64,000 nt of DNA from Pseudomonadota bacterium (GTDB lineage: Bacteria > Pseudomonadota > Alphaproteobacteria > Micropepsales > Micropepsaceae), in NCBI GenBank assembly GCA_018241025.1, contig JAFEEQ010000016.1, positions 41,744 to 105,743 on the forward strand. Direction: 5' to 3'. Made by a program: the position numbers and the translations under genes. The notes beneath the pieces are model-generated. The model was not told the origin of the DNA, did no database searches, and was given only the letters and a program-made list of their open reading frames with translations. Numbering within the stretch: position 1 is the stretch's first letter; each line of letters begins with the position of its first letter. Of this stretch, positions 34,035-43,154 are shown one piece after another.

Positions 34035-36353
34035 TTAAGCCGCCGCCTTCTTCTCGCGTAGCGCCCGCCAGATGCGTTCGGGCGTCGCCGGCATGTCGAC
34101 GTGGAGGACGCCGAGGGCGTCGGCCACCGCGCTCATCATCGCCGGTAGTGCGCCGACGGTGCCGGCTTCGCCGCAGCCCTTGGCGCCGAGATCGTTGGTC
34201 ACGCAGGGGATCTCTTCGTATTTGAAGTCGATGTCCGGCATGTCGGAGGCGCGCGGCATGGCGTAGTCGGTGAAGCTCGCGGTCAGGAGCTGGCCGCTCG
34301 TTTCGTCGTAGACCATGTTCTCGAGCAGTGCCTGGCCGAGGCCCTGCACGACGCCGCCATGAACCTGGCCGGCGACGAGCATCGGATTGATGATGCGGCC
34401 GAAATCGTCGAGCACGGTGTAGGACACGATCTCGGTCTTGCCGGTGTCGGGATCGACCTCGACTTCGCAGACATGGCAACCGTTCGGGAAGGTCGAGGCC
34501 TTGCCCTGGTACATCGCATCGCTATCGAGACCGTCTTCGAAGCCCGGAAGCTTGTCGCGCTTCAGCGTCATGGCGAGCTCGCCGACGGTGATCGCCTGGC
34601 CGGTGCCGGCGACGGCGAACTTGCCGACGCCTTCGACGACCTCGAAGCCGACATCCTTGCCGCCGGCCTGGAGCACCTGCCCGGCTGCGGCCTTGCCCTT
34701 GCGGATGACCTCATCGGAGGAGAGCATCAGCGCGCCGCCCGACATGTTGAGCGAACGCGAGCCGCCGGTGCCGCCGCCATTCACCCATTCGGTGTCGCCC
34801 TGCTTCACCTGGATTGACTCGAAAGGCACGCCGAGCTTCTCGGCGACGAGCTGGGCGAAGGAGGTTTCGTGGCCCTGCCCGTTCGACTGCGTGCCGCACC
34901 ACAGCTCGATTCCACCATTGTCGGTGAACTTGATCGCCGCCGGTTCCTGACCAGCGGCACCGGTGATTTCGACGTAGTAAGCGAAGCCGAAGCCACGCAG
35001 CTTGCCGCGCTTTGCGGCATCAGCCTTGCGCTTGGCGAAACCGTCGCGGTCGCCGCGCTTCAGGCCTTCGACGAGAAGGCGCGGATAATCGCCGGAGTCG
35101 TATTTGAGACCCCAGGCGTTGGCGAAAGGCAACTCCGCCGGCGCGGGGAGATTGCGCAGGCGGATCTCGGCGCGATCGATGCCGGTCTTGGCCGCGGCGG
35201 CATCCATCAGCCGCTCCATCAGATAGGCGGCTTCGGGACGGCCGGCGCCACGATAGGCATCGACCGGCGCGGAATTGGAGAAGTAGCCCTTCACGTTGGC
35301 GTAGGCCTTGGGCACGCGATAGACGCCGCCGAAGATGCGGCTGCCGGCCAGCGTCGGGATGAATGGTGCGTACACGGACAGATAGCCGCCCATGTTCGCA
35401 GTGCCGGTGATGCGCAAAGCGAGGATCTTGCCGTCCTTGTCGAGCGCCAGTTCGCCGGTGGTGATCATGTCGCGGCCGTGGTCGTCGGCGAGGAAGCTCT
35501 CTGTGCGCTCGGCGCTCCAGCGCACCGGGCGGCCGACTTTTTTGGCGGCGATCAGCACGGCGGGCTGTTCGGGATAGAGGAAGCCTTTCATGCCGAAGCC
35601 GCCGCCGACATCCTTGGTGATGACCCGAAGCTTTTCCTGCGGGATGTTGAGCACCATGCGCGCGAGGCCGCCGCGGATGTTTCCGGCGCCCTGCGAGGTC
35701 ACATAAATCGTGTAGGCGTCGGCCGACGCATCGTAGACGCCGATGGCGTTGCGGGTTTCCATCGGCATGGCGCTGACGCGGTTCTCGACGACGTCGAGCG
35801 AGACGGTGTGGGCGGCCTTGGCGAAGGCGTCCTTGACGCCGGCTTCGTCGCCATCTTGCCAGTCGAAGGACAGGTTGTTCGGCGCGCTCTCCCAGATCTG
35901 CGGACCGCGCGGCGCGGCTTCCAGCGTGCCAACGGCATCGAGCGGATCGTAATCGACCATCACCAGCTCGGCGGCGTCCTTGGCCTGGGCATAGGTCTCC
36001 GCGACCACCATGGCGACGGCTTCGCCGATGAAGGTGACGCGGCCGTGGGCGAGAACCTGCTTCGGCGAGGTCTTGGTGTCGGAACCGTCGCGGCTCTTCA
36101 CGCCAGCCATCAGCGGCATCGGATTCGCACCGAAGGCCCTGATGTCGTCATAGGTCAGCACATCGACGACGCCGGGCGCGTCCTTCGCGGCACTGATGTC
36201 GATGGAATTGATCTTCGCGTGGCCATGCGGCGAGCGGACGAAACAGGCGAAGGTCTCGCCGTCAAAATGCAGGTCGTCCGTGTACTGGCCCTGGCCAGTG
36301 ACGAAACGGATGTCTTCGGTACGCTTCACGGATTGGCCGACGCCGAACTTCAT
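34035..36353 (-). CDS. Xanthine dehydrogenase / CoxL-type molybdopterin-binding large subunit
   Basis: The 772-aa protein is a full-length molybdenum hydroxylase large subunit. Visible signatures are GVGQSVKRTEDIRFVTGQG, GGGFGMKGFLYPEQ, AYRGAGRPEAAYLME, GQGHETSFAQLVAEKL (pyranopterin loop) and a terminal GCGEAGTVGALPA containing the catalytic Glu. It lacks the CoxL-specific AYXCSFR active-site loop, reading AYRGAGR instead, so it is unlikely to be CO dehydrogenase. Start ATG 36353 follows GGAG; an earlier ATG at 36374 exists. No small FeS or medium FAD subunit gene is beside it. Confidence 0.88.
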   Translation of the reverse strand: MKFGVGQSVKRTEDIRFVTGQGQYTDDLHFDGETFACFVRSPHGHAKINSIDISAAKDAPGVVDVLTYDDIRAFGANPMPLMAGVKSRDGSDTKTSPKQVLAHGRVTFIGEAVAMVVAETYAQAKDAAELVMVDYDPLDAVGTLEAAPRGPQIWESAPNNLSFDWQDGDEAGVKDAFAKAAHTVSLDVVENRVSAMPMETRNAIGVYDASADAYTIYVTSQGAGNIRGGLARMVLNIPQEKLRVITKDVGGGFGMKGFLYPEQPAVLIAAKKVGRPVRWSAERTESFLADDHGRDMITTGELALDKDGKILALRITGTANMGGYLSVYAPFIPTLAGSRIFGGVYRVPKAYANVKGYFSNSAPVDAYRGAGRPEAAYLMERLMDAAAAKTGIDRAEIRLRNLPAPAELPFANAWGLKYDSGDYPRLLVEGLKRGDRDGFAKRKADAAKRGKLRGFGFAYYVEITGAAGQEPAAIKFTDNGGIELWCGTQSNGQGHETSFAQLVAEKLGVPFESIQVKQGDTEWVNGGGTGGSRSLNMSGGALMLSSDEVIRKGKAAAGQVLQAGGKDVGFEVVEGVGKFAVAGTGQAITVGELAMTLKRDKLPGFEDGLDSDAMYQGKASTFPNGCHVCEVEVDPDTGKTEIVSYTVLDDFGRIINPMLVAGQVHGGVVQGLGQALLENMVYDETSGQLLTASFTDYAMPRASDMPDIDFKYEEIPCVTNDLGAKGCGEAGTVGALPAMMSAVADALGVLHVDMPATPERIWRALREKKAAA

Positions 36354-36462
36354 GGGGGGTGCTCCGATAGTCATTCCTGGAGTTTGCGATAATTTCAAAC
36401 TACCTGGCTTATTCGACAACTTAATTGTTCGTAGCGTCTCGAGCGGGACTGCCGCCCCCTCC

Positions 36463-36508
36463 ACCGCCGCTGTGCGGCGGTCCCCCTCCCCCGTAACAAC
36501 GGGGGAGG
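36463..36508. repeat. Twin-hairpin palindromic element
   Basis: An 8-bp stem (ACCGCCGC-TGT-GCGGCGGT, 36463-36481) is followed by a perfect 10-bp stem (CCTCCCCCGT-AACA-ACGGGGGAGG, 36485-36508). The layout is like the hairpins inserted in pdhC. It lies between the aldolase and the molybdopterin gene on the same strand. Confidence 0.75.
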
Positions 36509-36521
36509 AACAGGTCGGAGC

Positions 36522-37313
36522 TTAGTTCTTGTAGCTCGGGTCCACTCTATCACATTTGCGGCGGAGTGCGGGCCAGGCGAGCGAGCCGACCATGCCGTTG
36601 AAGGCGGCGGCGCCCTGCCCCGCGGTCTTCTCCGGCACGCCCTGGTTCGGCCAGTTCGGCGCGGCGCCTCCGGCCAGCGCGCGAACCTGCATCGAGCAGG
36701 CGCGTTCGAGCCAGAACATGCGCATGAAGGCGTCGGCACAGGTTTTGCCAAGCGCCAGCGTGCCGTGATTGCGCAGCATCATCGCATTCTTTTCGCCGAT
36801 ATCCTTCACGAGACGTTCGCGCTCGTCGAGATCGAGGGCGACACCTTCATAGTCGTGATAGGCGAGTTCGCCCGAGATCATCATCGCATGCTGGTCGAGC
36901 GGCAGGAGGCCGTCCTTCTGCGCCGAGACGGCGACGCCATCGGTGGTGTGGAGATGGATCACGCAGCCCGCATCCTCGCGGTGCATGTGCAGCGCGGAGT
37001 GGATGGTGAAGCCAGCGGCGTTCACCGGGAAGGGCGACTCGACGACCTTGTTGCCGTCGACGTCGATCTTCACAAGGCTCGACGCGGTGATCTCGTCGAA
37101 CAGGAGGCCGTAGGGATTGATGAGGAAGTGATGCTCCGGCCCCGGCACGCGGGCGGAAATGTGCGTGAAGATCATGTCGTCCCAGCCGTGCATCGCGACG
37201 AGGCGGTAGAGGGCGGCAAGATCCTCGCGGATCGCCCACTCCTCTTCGGAGACCTTGCCCTTCAGCGAGGGGGCGTCATCGGGTGTCGGCATCTTGCGGG
37301 CGGCGGCGCTCAT
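36522..37313 (-). CDS. Class II aldolase/adducin family protein
   Basis: The 263-aa protein shows the class II aldolase fold: DMIFTHISARVPGPEHHFLI, FTIHSALHMHREDAGCVIHL and the zinc ligands in IHLHTTDG and MLRNHGTLALGK. This family includes fuculose-phosphate aldolase and many enzymes of unknown substrate; the presence of the HxH and a distal His fits a zinc enzyme. It precedes the molybdopterin oxidoreductase subunit on the same strand, with 168 bp between, so co-transcription is possible but the repeat element lies between them. Downstream partner unknown. Confidence 0.9.
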   Translation of the reverse strand: MSAAARKMPTPDDAPSLKGKVSEEEWAIREDLAALYRLVAMHGWDDMIFTHISARVPGPEHHFLINPYGLLFDEITASSLVKIDVDGNKVVESPFPVNAAGFTIHSALHMHREDAGCVIHLHTTDGVAVSAQKDGLLPLDQHAMMISGELAYHDYEGVALDLDERERLVKDIGEKNAMMLRNHGTLALGKTCADAFMRMFWLERACSMQVRALAGGAAPNWPNQGVPEKTAGQGAAAFNGMVGSLAWPALRRKCDRVDPSYKN

Positions 37314-37402
37314 GGGGGACTCCGGCGGGAATGGCGATGCCTGCGATTTTGGACCCGGGCGGGCGGGGCGTCAAACGCAACGCTGGCGCTCAAAAGCTCA
37401 CT

Positions 37403-37531
37403 TGTTATCCCCGGCCGAACGCAGCGAAGCGGAGTGAGGGGAAGGGGACCCAGGTGTTTGCTACCGTGACGGTTTTTCCTGCCTGGGTCCCCTTCCCTTC
37501 GCTCCCTTCGGTCGCTCAGCCGGGGATGACA
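37403..37531. repeat. Long imperfect inverted repeat, arms about 50 bp
   Basis: The left arm (37403-37454) and right arm (37482-37531) are complementary with indels: both contain GAAGGGGACCCAGG or its complement at the inner end and TCCCCGGC-type sequence at the outer end. The 27-bp loop has no coding. It lies between glpK and the aldolase. This is a typical alphaproteobacterial intergenic palindromic unit, and a strong RNA hairpin if transcribed. Confidence 0.8.
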
Positions 37532-37540
37532 GGTATTGTT

Positions 37541-39040
37541 TTATCGAACCCGCTTCACCGCAGTCTTCCAACCCTCATAGAGACCGTTCCGCAATGAGGG
37601 TTTCATCTCGGGTTTGAAGCGGCGGTCCAGGGCCCAGCGGCGGGCGATGTCTTTGGTGTCCTTGAAGAGCCCCGCAGCCAAGCCCGCGAGATAGGCGGCG
37701 CCGAGCGCGGTCGTCTCTGTCACCTGCGGGCGGTCGACCGGCAGGCCGGTGAGATCGGCGAGGCGCTGGCAGAACCAGTCGTTGCGGACCATGCCGCCAT
37801 CGACCTTGATCGCCCTGGGCGCGCGCAGGCCCGAACGCTTCATGTCCTTGGCCATGGCTTCGAGAAGGTCGCGGGTCTGGAAGCAGACGGCGTCGAGCGC
37901 GGCGCGGGCGATTTCGGCGGCGCCCATGTCGCGCGTGAGGCCGACGATGGCGGCGCGGGCGTCGGGGTCCCAGTAAGGCGCGCCGAGACCGGTGAAGGCG
38001 GGGACGAAGTAGAGACCCTCCGCATCCTTCGCCGTGCGGGCGAGCGCTTCGATCTCTTCGGCGCTGCGGATCACGCCGAGCGCGTCACGCAGCCATTGCA
38101 CCACGGCGCCAGCGATGAAGATGCTGCCTTCGATGGCATAGGCGGGCGCCTTGCCGGCGATGCGGTAACCGCTCGTGGCGAGGAGCTTGTTCTTCGAGGC
38201 CGGGACTTTGCTGCCTGTGTTCACGAGGGCGAAGCAGCCGGTGCCGTACGTCGACTTCACATCGCCAGGACTGAAGCAGGCCTGGCCGAACGATGCGGCC
38301 TGTTGATCGCCGGCGACGCCGAGGATCGGAATGGCGGCGCCGAGCAGACCCTCATCGGTTGCGCCGAAATCGCCGGAGCTGTCGCGGACTTCCGGCAGCG
38401 CGGCGCGGGGAATGTTGAAGAGCTTGAGCAGCTCATTGTCCCAGGCCAGCGTCTTCAGATTGAGAAGCATGGTGCGTGAGGCGTTGGTGACGTCGGTCGC
38501 GAAAACCTTTCGACCCGTGAGCTTCCAGATCAGCCAGGCATCGATTGTGCCGAGCGCGATCTCGCCAGCCGCGGCGCGGCGGCGGCTTCCAGGGATTCGG
38601 TCGAGCAGCCATTCCATCTTGGTGCCCGAGAAATAGGGATCGAGCAGCAGGCCGGTTTTCGACGCGATCTTCGGTTCGAGCTTCTTTGCTTTCAGGGCGC
38701 GGCAGCGATCGGCCGTGCGACGGTCCTGCCAGACGATGGCGTTGTGTAGAGGGGCGCCGGATTTGCGGTCCCAGGCAACGGTAGTTTCCCTCTGGTTAGT
38801 AATCCCTATCGCCGCGACGTCGGCGGCGGGAATGCCCTTCAGGACGACGCGGCAGCACGCCAGAGTCGCATCCCAGATTTCGTTGGCATCGTGCTCGACC
38901 CAACCGTTCGCCGGATAAATCTGCCGTAATTCAATGGCATGCGACACGAGCGGGCGCGCGGCGGCATCGAAGAGGATCGCACGTGTGGACGTCGTGCCCT
39001 GATCGATGGCGAGGATGTAGGGCGGTTCGGTGTTCGGCAT
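37541..39040 (-). CDS. glpK: Glycerol kinase
   Basis: The 499-aa FGGY kinase begins [18 protein letters not shown] (phosphate 1 loop) and has [10 protein letters not shown] (glycerol contact Arg/Glu), [14 protein letters not shown] (adenosine/phosphate 2 region) and [16 protein letters not shown]. Length and all motifs fit GlpK. It phosphorylates glycerol to sn-glycerol-3-phosphate. ATG 39040 is chosen over a GTG at 39070 because it gives the usual start just before the IDQGTT motif. No glpF or glpD is present nearby. Its promoter lies in the gap shared with the DUF2336 gene. Confidence 0.95.
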   Translation of the reverse strand: MPNTEPPYILAIDQGTTSTRAILFDAAARPLVSHAIELRQIYPANGWVEHDANEIWDATLACCRVVLKGIPAADVAAIGITNQRETTVAWDRKSGAPLHNAIVWQDRRTADRCRALKAKKLEPKIASKTGLLLDPYFSGTKMEWLLDRIPGSRRRAAAGEIALGTIDAWLIWKLTGRKVFATDVTNASRTMLLNLKTLAWDNELLKLFNIPRAALPEVRDSSGDFGATDEGLLGAAIPILGVAGDQQAASFGQACFSPGDVKSTYGTGCFALVNTGSKVPASKNKLLATSGYRIAGKAPAYAIEGSIFIAGAVVQWLRDALGVIRSAEEIEALARTAKDAEGLYFVPAFTGLGAPYWDPDARAAIVGLTRDMGAAEIARAALDAVCFQTRDLLEAMAKDMKRSGLRAPRAIKVDGGMVRNDWFCQRLADLTGLPVDRPQVTETTALGAAYLAGLAAGLFKDTKDIARRWALDRRFKPEMKPSLRNGLYEGWKTAVKRVR

Positions 39041-39084
39041 CTGGCTCGTTCCGGGACAGTTGGAAGTCACGCAAGAATCTTAGC

Positions 39085-39099
39085 TTAATATGCTGTTAA
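39085..39099 (+). promoter_or_regulatory. Full CtrA consensus site TTAA-N7-TTAA(C)
   Basis: TTAA (39085-39088), N7 TATGCTG, TTAA (39096-39099) followed by C: an exact match to the CtrA consensus. It lies in the glpK/DUF2336 intergenic gap, 67 bp before the preferred DUF2336 start at 39167. Direction could also serve glpK. Confidence 0.55.
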
Positions 39100-39166
39100 C
39101 ACCGTTTTGCTACCCGTTACAGCGGCTCACAACGAGCCGGTGCAGAACGCATTTTTGGGGCAGAAC

Positions 39167-40261
39167 GTGGGTCTTACCGCGCACGATATGAGCGATATGG
39201 GCAGGTTGGCCCAGCTCTCCGTGAATCCCCAGGGCACCAGCCGCGAGGAGATATTCCTCGCCGTCGCATCGCTCTATCGCATCCAGGGCACCGGACTGAA
39301 CGAGCGCGAGCGCGCGCTGATGCATGACATCCTGCGCCGCCTGACCCGCGACGTCGAAATGGCGATCCGCATTGCGCTGGCCGAGCGGCTGGCCGAAGAC
39401 ACCACGGCGCCGCACGACCTCATTCTCCTTCTGGCCGACGACAGTATCGAAGTCGCGCGGCCGCTGCTGCTGCGCAGTCCGCTGCTCAGCGACGAGGACA
39501 TTCTCAAGCTGATCGCCGCCGGCAGCGTTGCCCATAGCGAGGCGGTCGCCGCGCGCCCCAATATCTCGGAGCCGGTCACCGAAGAGCTGGTGAAGAGCCA
39601 GGCCGAGTCGGTGCTTGTGGCGCTGGTGCGCAACGTGACGGCGAAGATCTCGTCTCACGCCTTCGAAACCCTGGTCGAGAAGTCGCGTCAGATCGAAGGC
39701 CTGCAGGAACCGCTGACCAGACGCGGCGACCTTCCGCCGGTGCTCGCCAACCGGATGTGCGAATGGGTCGCCGACGCGCTCAAGAGCTACATCGTCAAGC
39801 ACTATCCGATCGCGCCCGAGCGCCTGAACGCGGCGGTCGACGAAGCACAGAACCAGCTCAAGAGCGAACCGCAGCCGCCGCGCAATCCGCCGGCCGAAAG
39901 TGCGCAGAAGCTGATCGACAAGCTGGCCTCCTCCGGACAACTCAAGGCCGGCTTCCTGCTGCGTGTCCTGCATCAGGGCCAGTCGGACCTGTTCGACCTC
40001 GCGCTCGCCAAGCTGGTCGGGCTGCCGCTGCCGGAGCTGCGCGCCAAGTTCTATGACGGGGGGCCGCGCGCCGTCGCCCTCGCCTGCCGCGGCGTGGGCA
40101 TCGACCGCTGCGTCTTCAACACGGTCTACAATCTCTCGCGCCAGGCGCGCGACCTGCGCGTGACGCTTACCCCTATCGACCTTGCGGATGTCGACCGCGT
40201 CTTCAAAACCGTCTCGAAGGCAGGGGCACTGACCGAACTGGCGAGCCTGCAGTTCGCCTGA
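39167..40261 (+). CDS. DUF2336 protein
   Basis: The 364-aa protein begins GLTAHDMSDMGRLAQLSVNP, the usual opening of the DUF2336 family, a helical-repeat group common in alphaproteobacteria, and shows paired repeat segments such as ERLAEDTTAPHDLILLLADD and VAARPNISEPVTEELV. The role is unknown. GTG 39167 has GGGG at spacing 6; a TTG at 39107 and an ATG at 39188 are alternatives, but TTG would sit almost on the CtrA-like site. The CtrA site suggests cell-cycle or motility-linked expression. It is followed 46 bp later by moaA. Confidence 0.85.
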   Translation: MGLTAHDMSDMGRLAQLSVNPQGTSREEIFLAVASLYRIQGTGLNERERALMHDILRRLTRDVEMAIRIALAERLAEDTTAPHDLILLLADDSIEVARPLLLRSPLLSDEDILKLIAAGSVAHSEAVAARPNISEPVTEELVKSQAESVLVALVRNVTAKISSHAFETLVEKSRQIEGLQEPLTRRGDLPPVLANRMCEWVADALKSYIVKHYPIAPERLNAAVDEAQNQLKSEPQPPRNPPAESAQKLIDKLASSGQLKAGFLLRVLHQGQSDLFDLALAKLVGLPLPELRAKFYDGGPRAVALACRGVGIDRCVFNTVYNLSRQARDLRVTLTPIDLADVDRVFKTVSKAGALTELASLQFA

Positions 40262-40306
40262 CACGGGTTTTGCCGGACCCGAGCCCTGCCTGCTATGTTG
40301 CGGCGC

Positions 40307-41296
40307 ATGATCGACCCCTTCGGCCGGCACATCTCCTATCTGCGCATCTCCGTCACCGACCGGTGCGATTTCCGCTGCGTGTACTGCATGGCGGAACACA
40401 TGACGTTCCTGCCCAAGGCGGAGGTGCTGTCGCTCGAAGAGATCGAGCGGCTGGCGATGGCGTTCGTGCGCAATGGCGTGGAACGGCTGCGGATCACCGG
40501 CGGTGAGCCGCTCGTGCGGCGGAACGTCATCAGCCTGTTCGAGGGGCTGGGCAGCCAGATCGGCCGTTCGAACCTGAAAGAATTGACGCTGACGACGAAC
40601 GGCAGCCAGCTTTCGCGCTTTGCGCGGGATCTGGCGGCGGCGGGCGTGAAGCGGATAAACGTCTCGCTCGACACGCGCGATCCGGATCGCTTCAAGACGA
40701 TCACGCGCTGGGGCGATCTCGGCAAGGTGCTGGACGGGATCGACGCCGCCGATGCTGCGGGTCTCAAGATCAAGATCAACACCGTCGCGCTCAAGGATGT
40801 GAACGAGAACGAGATCGAAGAGCTGATGCTATGGGCGCATGGCCGCGGCTTCGATTTCACGCTGATCGAGACCATGCCGCTGGGCGAGATCGACGGCGAC
40901 CGTGTCGAGCAATACCTGCCGCTGTCGCTGGTGCGCGCACGGCTGGCGAAGAACTTCCATCTCGAAGACACCGATTATCGCACCGGCGGACCGGCGCGCT
41001 ATGTCCGGGTGGCGGAGACCGGCGGGCGACTCGGCTTCATCACGCCGCTGACGCATAATTTCTGCGAGAGTTGCAATCGCGTGCGGCTGACCTGTACCGG
41101 ACAGCTCTATATGTGCCTCGGTCAGGACGACAACGCCGATCTGCGCGCGCCGCTGCGCGCATCGCAGGACGATGCGGTGCTCGACAAGGCGATCGCCGAC
41201 GCCATCGCGCGCAAGCCCAAGGGCCACGACTTCATCATCGACCGGCAGCACAGGGCGCCCGCCCTCGCCCGCCCGATGTCCCTGACGGGCGGCTGA
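40307..41296 (+). CDS. moaA: GTP 3',8-cyclase MoaA
   Basis: The 329-aa radical SAM enzyme begins [20 protein letters not shown] and has the CxxxCxxC motif CDFRCVYCM, the [16 protein letters not shown] strand, and the C-terminal cluster [13 protein letters not shown] with the third Cys after a spacer. The last residues LTGG match the terminal GG tail. It makes (8S)-3',8-cyclo-7,8-dihydroGTP for molybdopterin. This fits the molybdopterin oxidoreductase at 34-36 kb. An ATG 12 bp upstream is an alternative start. The nadK gene follows 1 bp later. Confidence 0.96.
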   Translation: MIDPFGRHISYLRISVTDRCDFRCVYCMAEHMTFLPKAEVLSLEEIERLAMAFVRNGVERLRITGGEPLVRRNVISLFEGLGSQIGRSNLKELTLTTNGSQLSRFARDLAAAGVKRINVSLDTRDPDRFKTITRWGDLGKVLDGIDAADAAGLKIKINTVALKDVNENEIEELMLWAHGRGFDFTLIETMPLGEIDGDRVEQYLPLSLVRARLAKNFHLEDTDYRTGGPARYVRVAETGGRLGFITPLTHNFCESCNRVRLTCTGQLYMCLGQDDNADLRAPLRASQDDAVLDKAIADAIARKPKGHDFIIDRQHRAPALARPMSLTGG

Positions 41297-41297
41297 C

Positions 41298-42053
41298 ATG
41301 AAACTTCACTTCGTCGCCTCTCCCGCACCGGACGCGCAGGCCGCGCTCACCATGATGCGCCGGCGCCATGCCGACGCCGGGGCCGACGCCGCCGAGGTGA
41401 TCGTCGCGCTCGGCGGCGACGGCTTCATGCTGCAGACGCTGCACAGTTTCCTGACGAGCAAGAAGCCGATCTACGGCATGAACCTGGGCTCCGTCGGTTT
41501 CCTGATGAACGAGTATCGCGAGGACGATCTCGAGGAACGTCTGGCGGCGGCCGAGTCGGCGCAGCTTCATCCGTTGCGGATGCGCGCGGAGAGCCGGCAC
41601 GGTACGACCGAGGCGTTGGCGTTCAACGAAGTCTCGCTGCTGCGCCAGACCCGGCAGGCGGCGAAGATCCGCATCCTGGTCGACGAGAAGATCCGAATCT
41701 CGGAGCTGATCTGCGACGGCATCCTGGTTTCGACGCCGGCCGGCAGCACCGCCTACAATCTGTCGGCGCACGGCCCGATCCTGCCGATCGACGCCGATCT
41801 GCTGGCGTTGACCCCGATCAGCGCGTTCCGCCCGCGGCGCTGGCGCGGCGCCCTGCTCCCGCATCGGGCGCGTGTGCGGTTCGAACTGCTGGAGGCGGAG
41901 AAGCGGCCGGTCAGCGCCGTGGCAGACGATCTTGAGGTGCGCGACATCACGGCCGTCGATGTCGCCGAGGACCGCTCGATCAGCATGACCATGCTGTTCG
42001 ACGCCGGACACAGCCTCGATGAACGAATCCTTGCCGAACAGTTCGTCGATTAA
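41298..42053 (+). CDS. nadK: NAD kinase
   Basis: The 251-aa protein contains the GGDG diphosphate motif in [23 protein letters not shown], and the signature [15 protein letters not shown]. It phosphorylates NAD to NADP using ATP or polyphosphate. Length is slightly short for the family, as common in alphaproteobacteria. It immediately follows moaA, with a stop-start spacing of 1 bp, so the two are co-transcribed. The gene end lies in the promoter region of the following response regulator, which carries a CtrA-like site. Confidence 0.93.
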   Translation: MKLHFVASPAPDAQAALTMMRRRHADAGADAAEVIVALGGDGFMLQTLHSFLTSKKPIYGMNLGSVGFLMNEYREDDLEERLAAAESAQLHPLRMRAESRHGTTEALAFNEVSLLRQTRQAAKIRILVDEKIRISELICDGILVSTPAGSTAYNLSAHGPILPIDADLLALTPISAFRPRRWRGALLPHRARVRFELLEAEKRPVSAVADDLEVRDITAVDVAEDRSISMTMLFDAGHSLDERILAEQFVD

Positions 42054-42064
42054 CCAAACCGGCC

Positions 42065-42080
42065 TTCACAGCGCGTTAAC
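42065..42080 (+). promoter_or_regulatory. CtrA-like site upstream of the CheY-like gene
   Basis: TTCA (42065-42068), N7 CAGCGCG, TTAAC (42076-42080). One mismatch from consensus and the same variant as upstream of motB. It ends 51 bp before the ATG at 42131. Confidence 0.42.
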
Positions 42081-42130
42081 GGGCACCCCGTAATTTTGCG
42101 TAGTAGGGGTTTGCGACCGTCGGGTTGGCG

Positions 42131-42652
42131 ATGAGTGGTTATCGCTTCGAAAGGCTGAAGGTTCTGGTCGTCGACGACAACCAGCACATGCGCAAGCTCG
42201 TGCTGACGATCCTGCAGGCCTTCGGCGTGATCCAGATCTACGAAGCCGCGGACGGCAATCGCGCCTGGGCGATGCTGCGCGAGGCCAATCCCGACGTCGT
42301 GATCCTCGACTGGATGATGGACGGCATGACGGGCCTCGACCTGGTGAAGCTCGTCCGGACCTCGCCGGCAACGCCCAATCCCTTTGTGCCGATCATCATG
42401 CTGACCGGCTACACCCAGATCGACCATGTGAGGCTGGCGCGCGACGCGGGCGTAAACGAATTCCTCGCCAAACCCGTGTCGGTGAAGTCGCTCATGTCGC
42501 GGCTTGTCGCGGTGATCGAACAGCCGCGGCCCTATGTGCGCACCAAATCCTATTTCGGGCCGTGCCGCCGCCGCCGCGGCAAGGACGAGTATCGCGGCCC
42601 GGAGCGCCGCGTGACGGCGACCGAGACGTTCGTGACGGAGGACGCCGCCTGA
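42131..42652 (+). CDS. CheY-like single-domain response regulator with basic tail
   Basis: The 173-aa protein is a REC domain with KVLVVDDNQHMRKLV, phosphoacceptor Asp in VVILDWMMDGMTG (about residue 57) and Lys in NEFLAKPVS. A tail of about 40 residues ends in RRRRGKDEYRGPERR, a form I recall from several alphaproteobacterial CheY-like regulators paired with an Hpt protein. No output domain is present, so it acts by protein interaction. It is followed 19 bp later by the Hpt protein and preceded by a CtrA-like site. No cognate kinase is adjacent. Confidence 0.92.
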   Translation: MSGYRFERLKVLVVDDNQHMRKLVLTILQAFGVIQIYEAADGNRAWAMLREANPDVVILDWMMDGMTGLDLVKLVRTSPATPNPFVPIIMLTGYTQIDHVRLARDAGVNEFLAKPVSVKSLMSRLVAVIEQPRPYVRTKSYFGPCRRRRGKDEYRGPERRVTATETFVTEDAA

Positions 42653-42671
42653 GCGCGGTGGAGGGGGAACC

Positions 42672-43154
42672 ATGGCACGCCAGCTGCCCATCGAAATCTT
42701 CATGCCGCCGAACATCCTGAAGGCCAAGGTCGGCAGTGCCGTGGGTGGCATCGACATGGCCGCGATCCGTCGCGCCGAAGCGGCCGTCGAGACCCTGCGT
42801 TCCGAATTTCAGGACTGGGTGGCGGTGGATGTCGGCAAGCTCGGTGAATGTCGCGACCGTTTTGCCGCGAAGCCGACGGCGGAAGGCCGCGCGGACCTGT
42901 TCCGTGCGGCACATGACCTGAAGGGCCAGGCCGAGACCTTCGAATTCCCGATCATTGCGCGCATCGCCAATTCGCTGACACGGCTGATCGACGGCCACCC
43001 CAAGGCGGCTGCCGTGCCGCTGGCGCTGGTCGATGCGCATGTGACAGCGATCCGCGTCGTCTTCCGCGACAAGATCAAGGTCACGAACGATCCGGTCGCC
43101 GTCGCGCTGATCGGCGAACTCGACGCGCGGGTCTCCGAATCGCTCGCCGGCTAG
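42672..43154 (+). CDS. Histidine phosphotransfer (Hpt) domain protein
   Basis: The 160-aa protein has the Hpt signature FRAAHDLKGQAETFEFPII, with the phosphorylated His in AHDLKG, and helical surroundings typical of four-helix Hpt domains. It lacks any kinase or receiver domain. It would shuttle phosphate between a kinase and the adjacent CheY-like regulator. The gene is 19 bp downstream of the regulator and probably co-transcribed. It converges with the NUDIX gene and overlaps it by 4 bp. Confidence 0.88.
   Translation: MARQLPIEIFMPPNILKAKVGSAVGGIDMAAIRRAEAAVETLRSEFQDWVAVDVGKLGECRDRFAAKPTAEGRADLFRAAHDLKGQAETFEFPIIARIANSLTRLIDGHPKAAAVPLALVDAHVTAIRVVFRDKIKVTNDPVAVALIGELDARVSESLAG

Noticed and set aside
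34035..36353. The molybdopterin subunit as carbon monoxide dehydrogenase CoxL
   Set aside because: The active-site loop reads AYRGAGR, not the AYXCSFR of true CoxL, and the other Cox subunits are missing.
37403..37531. The long inverted repeat as a CRISPR or glpK terminator
   Set aside because: There is one repeat pair with no spacers, and no T-run follows the hairpin on the glpK strand.
42065..42652. Kinase partner for the CheY/Hpt pair at 18.6 kb
   Set aside because: There is no operon or promoter link; only the presence of an orphan kinase in the window suggests it.
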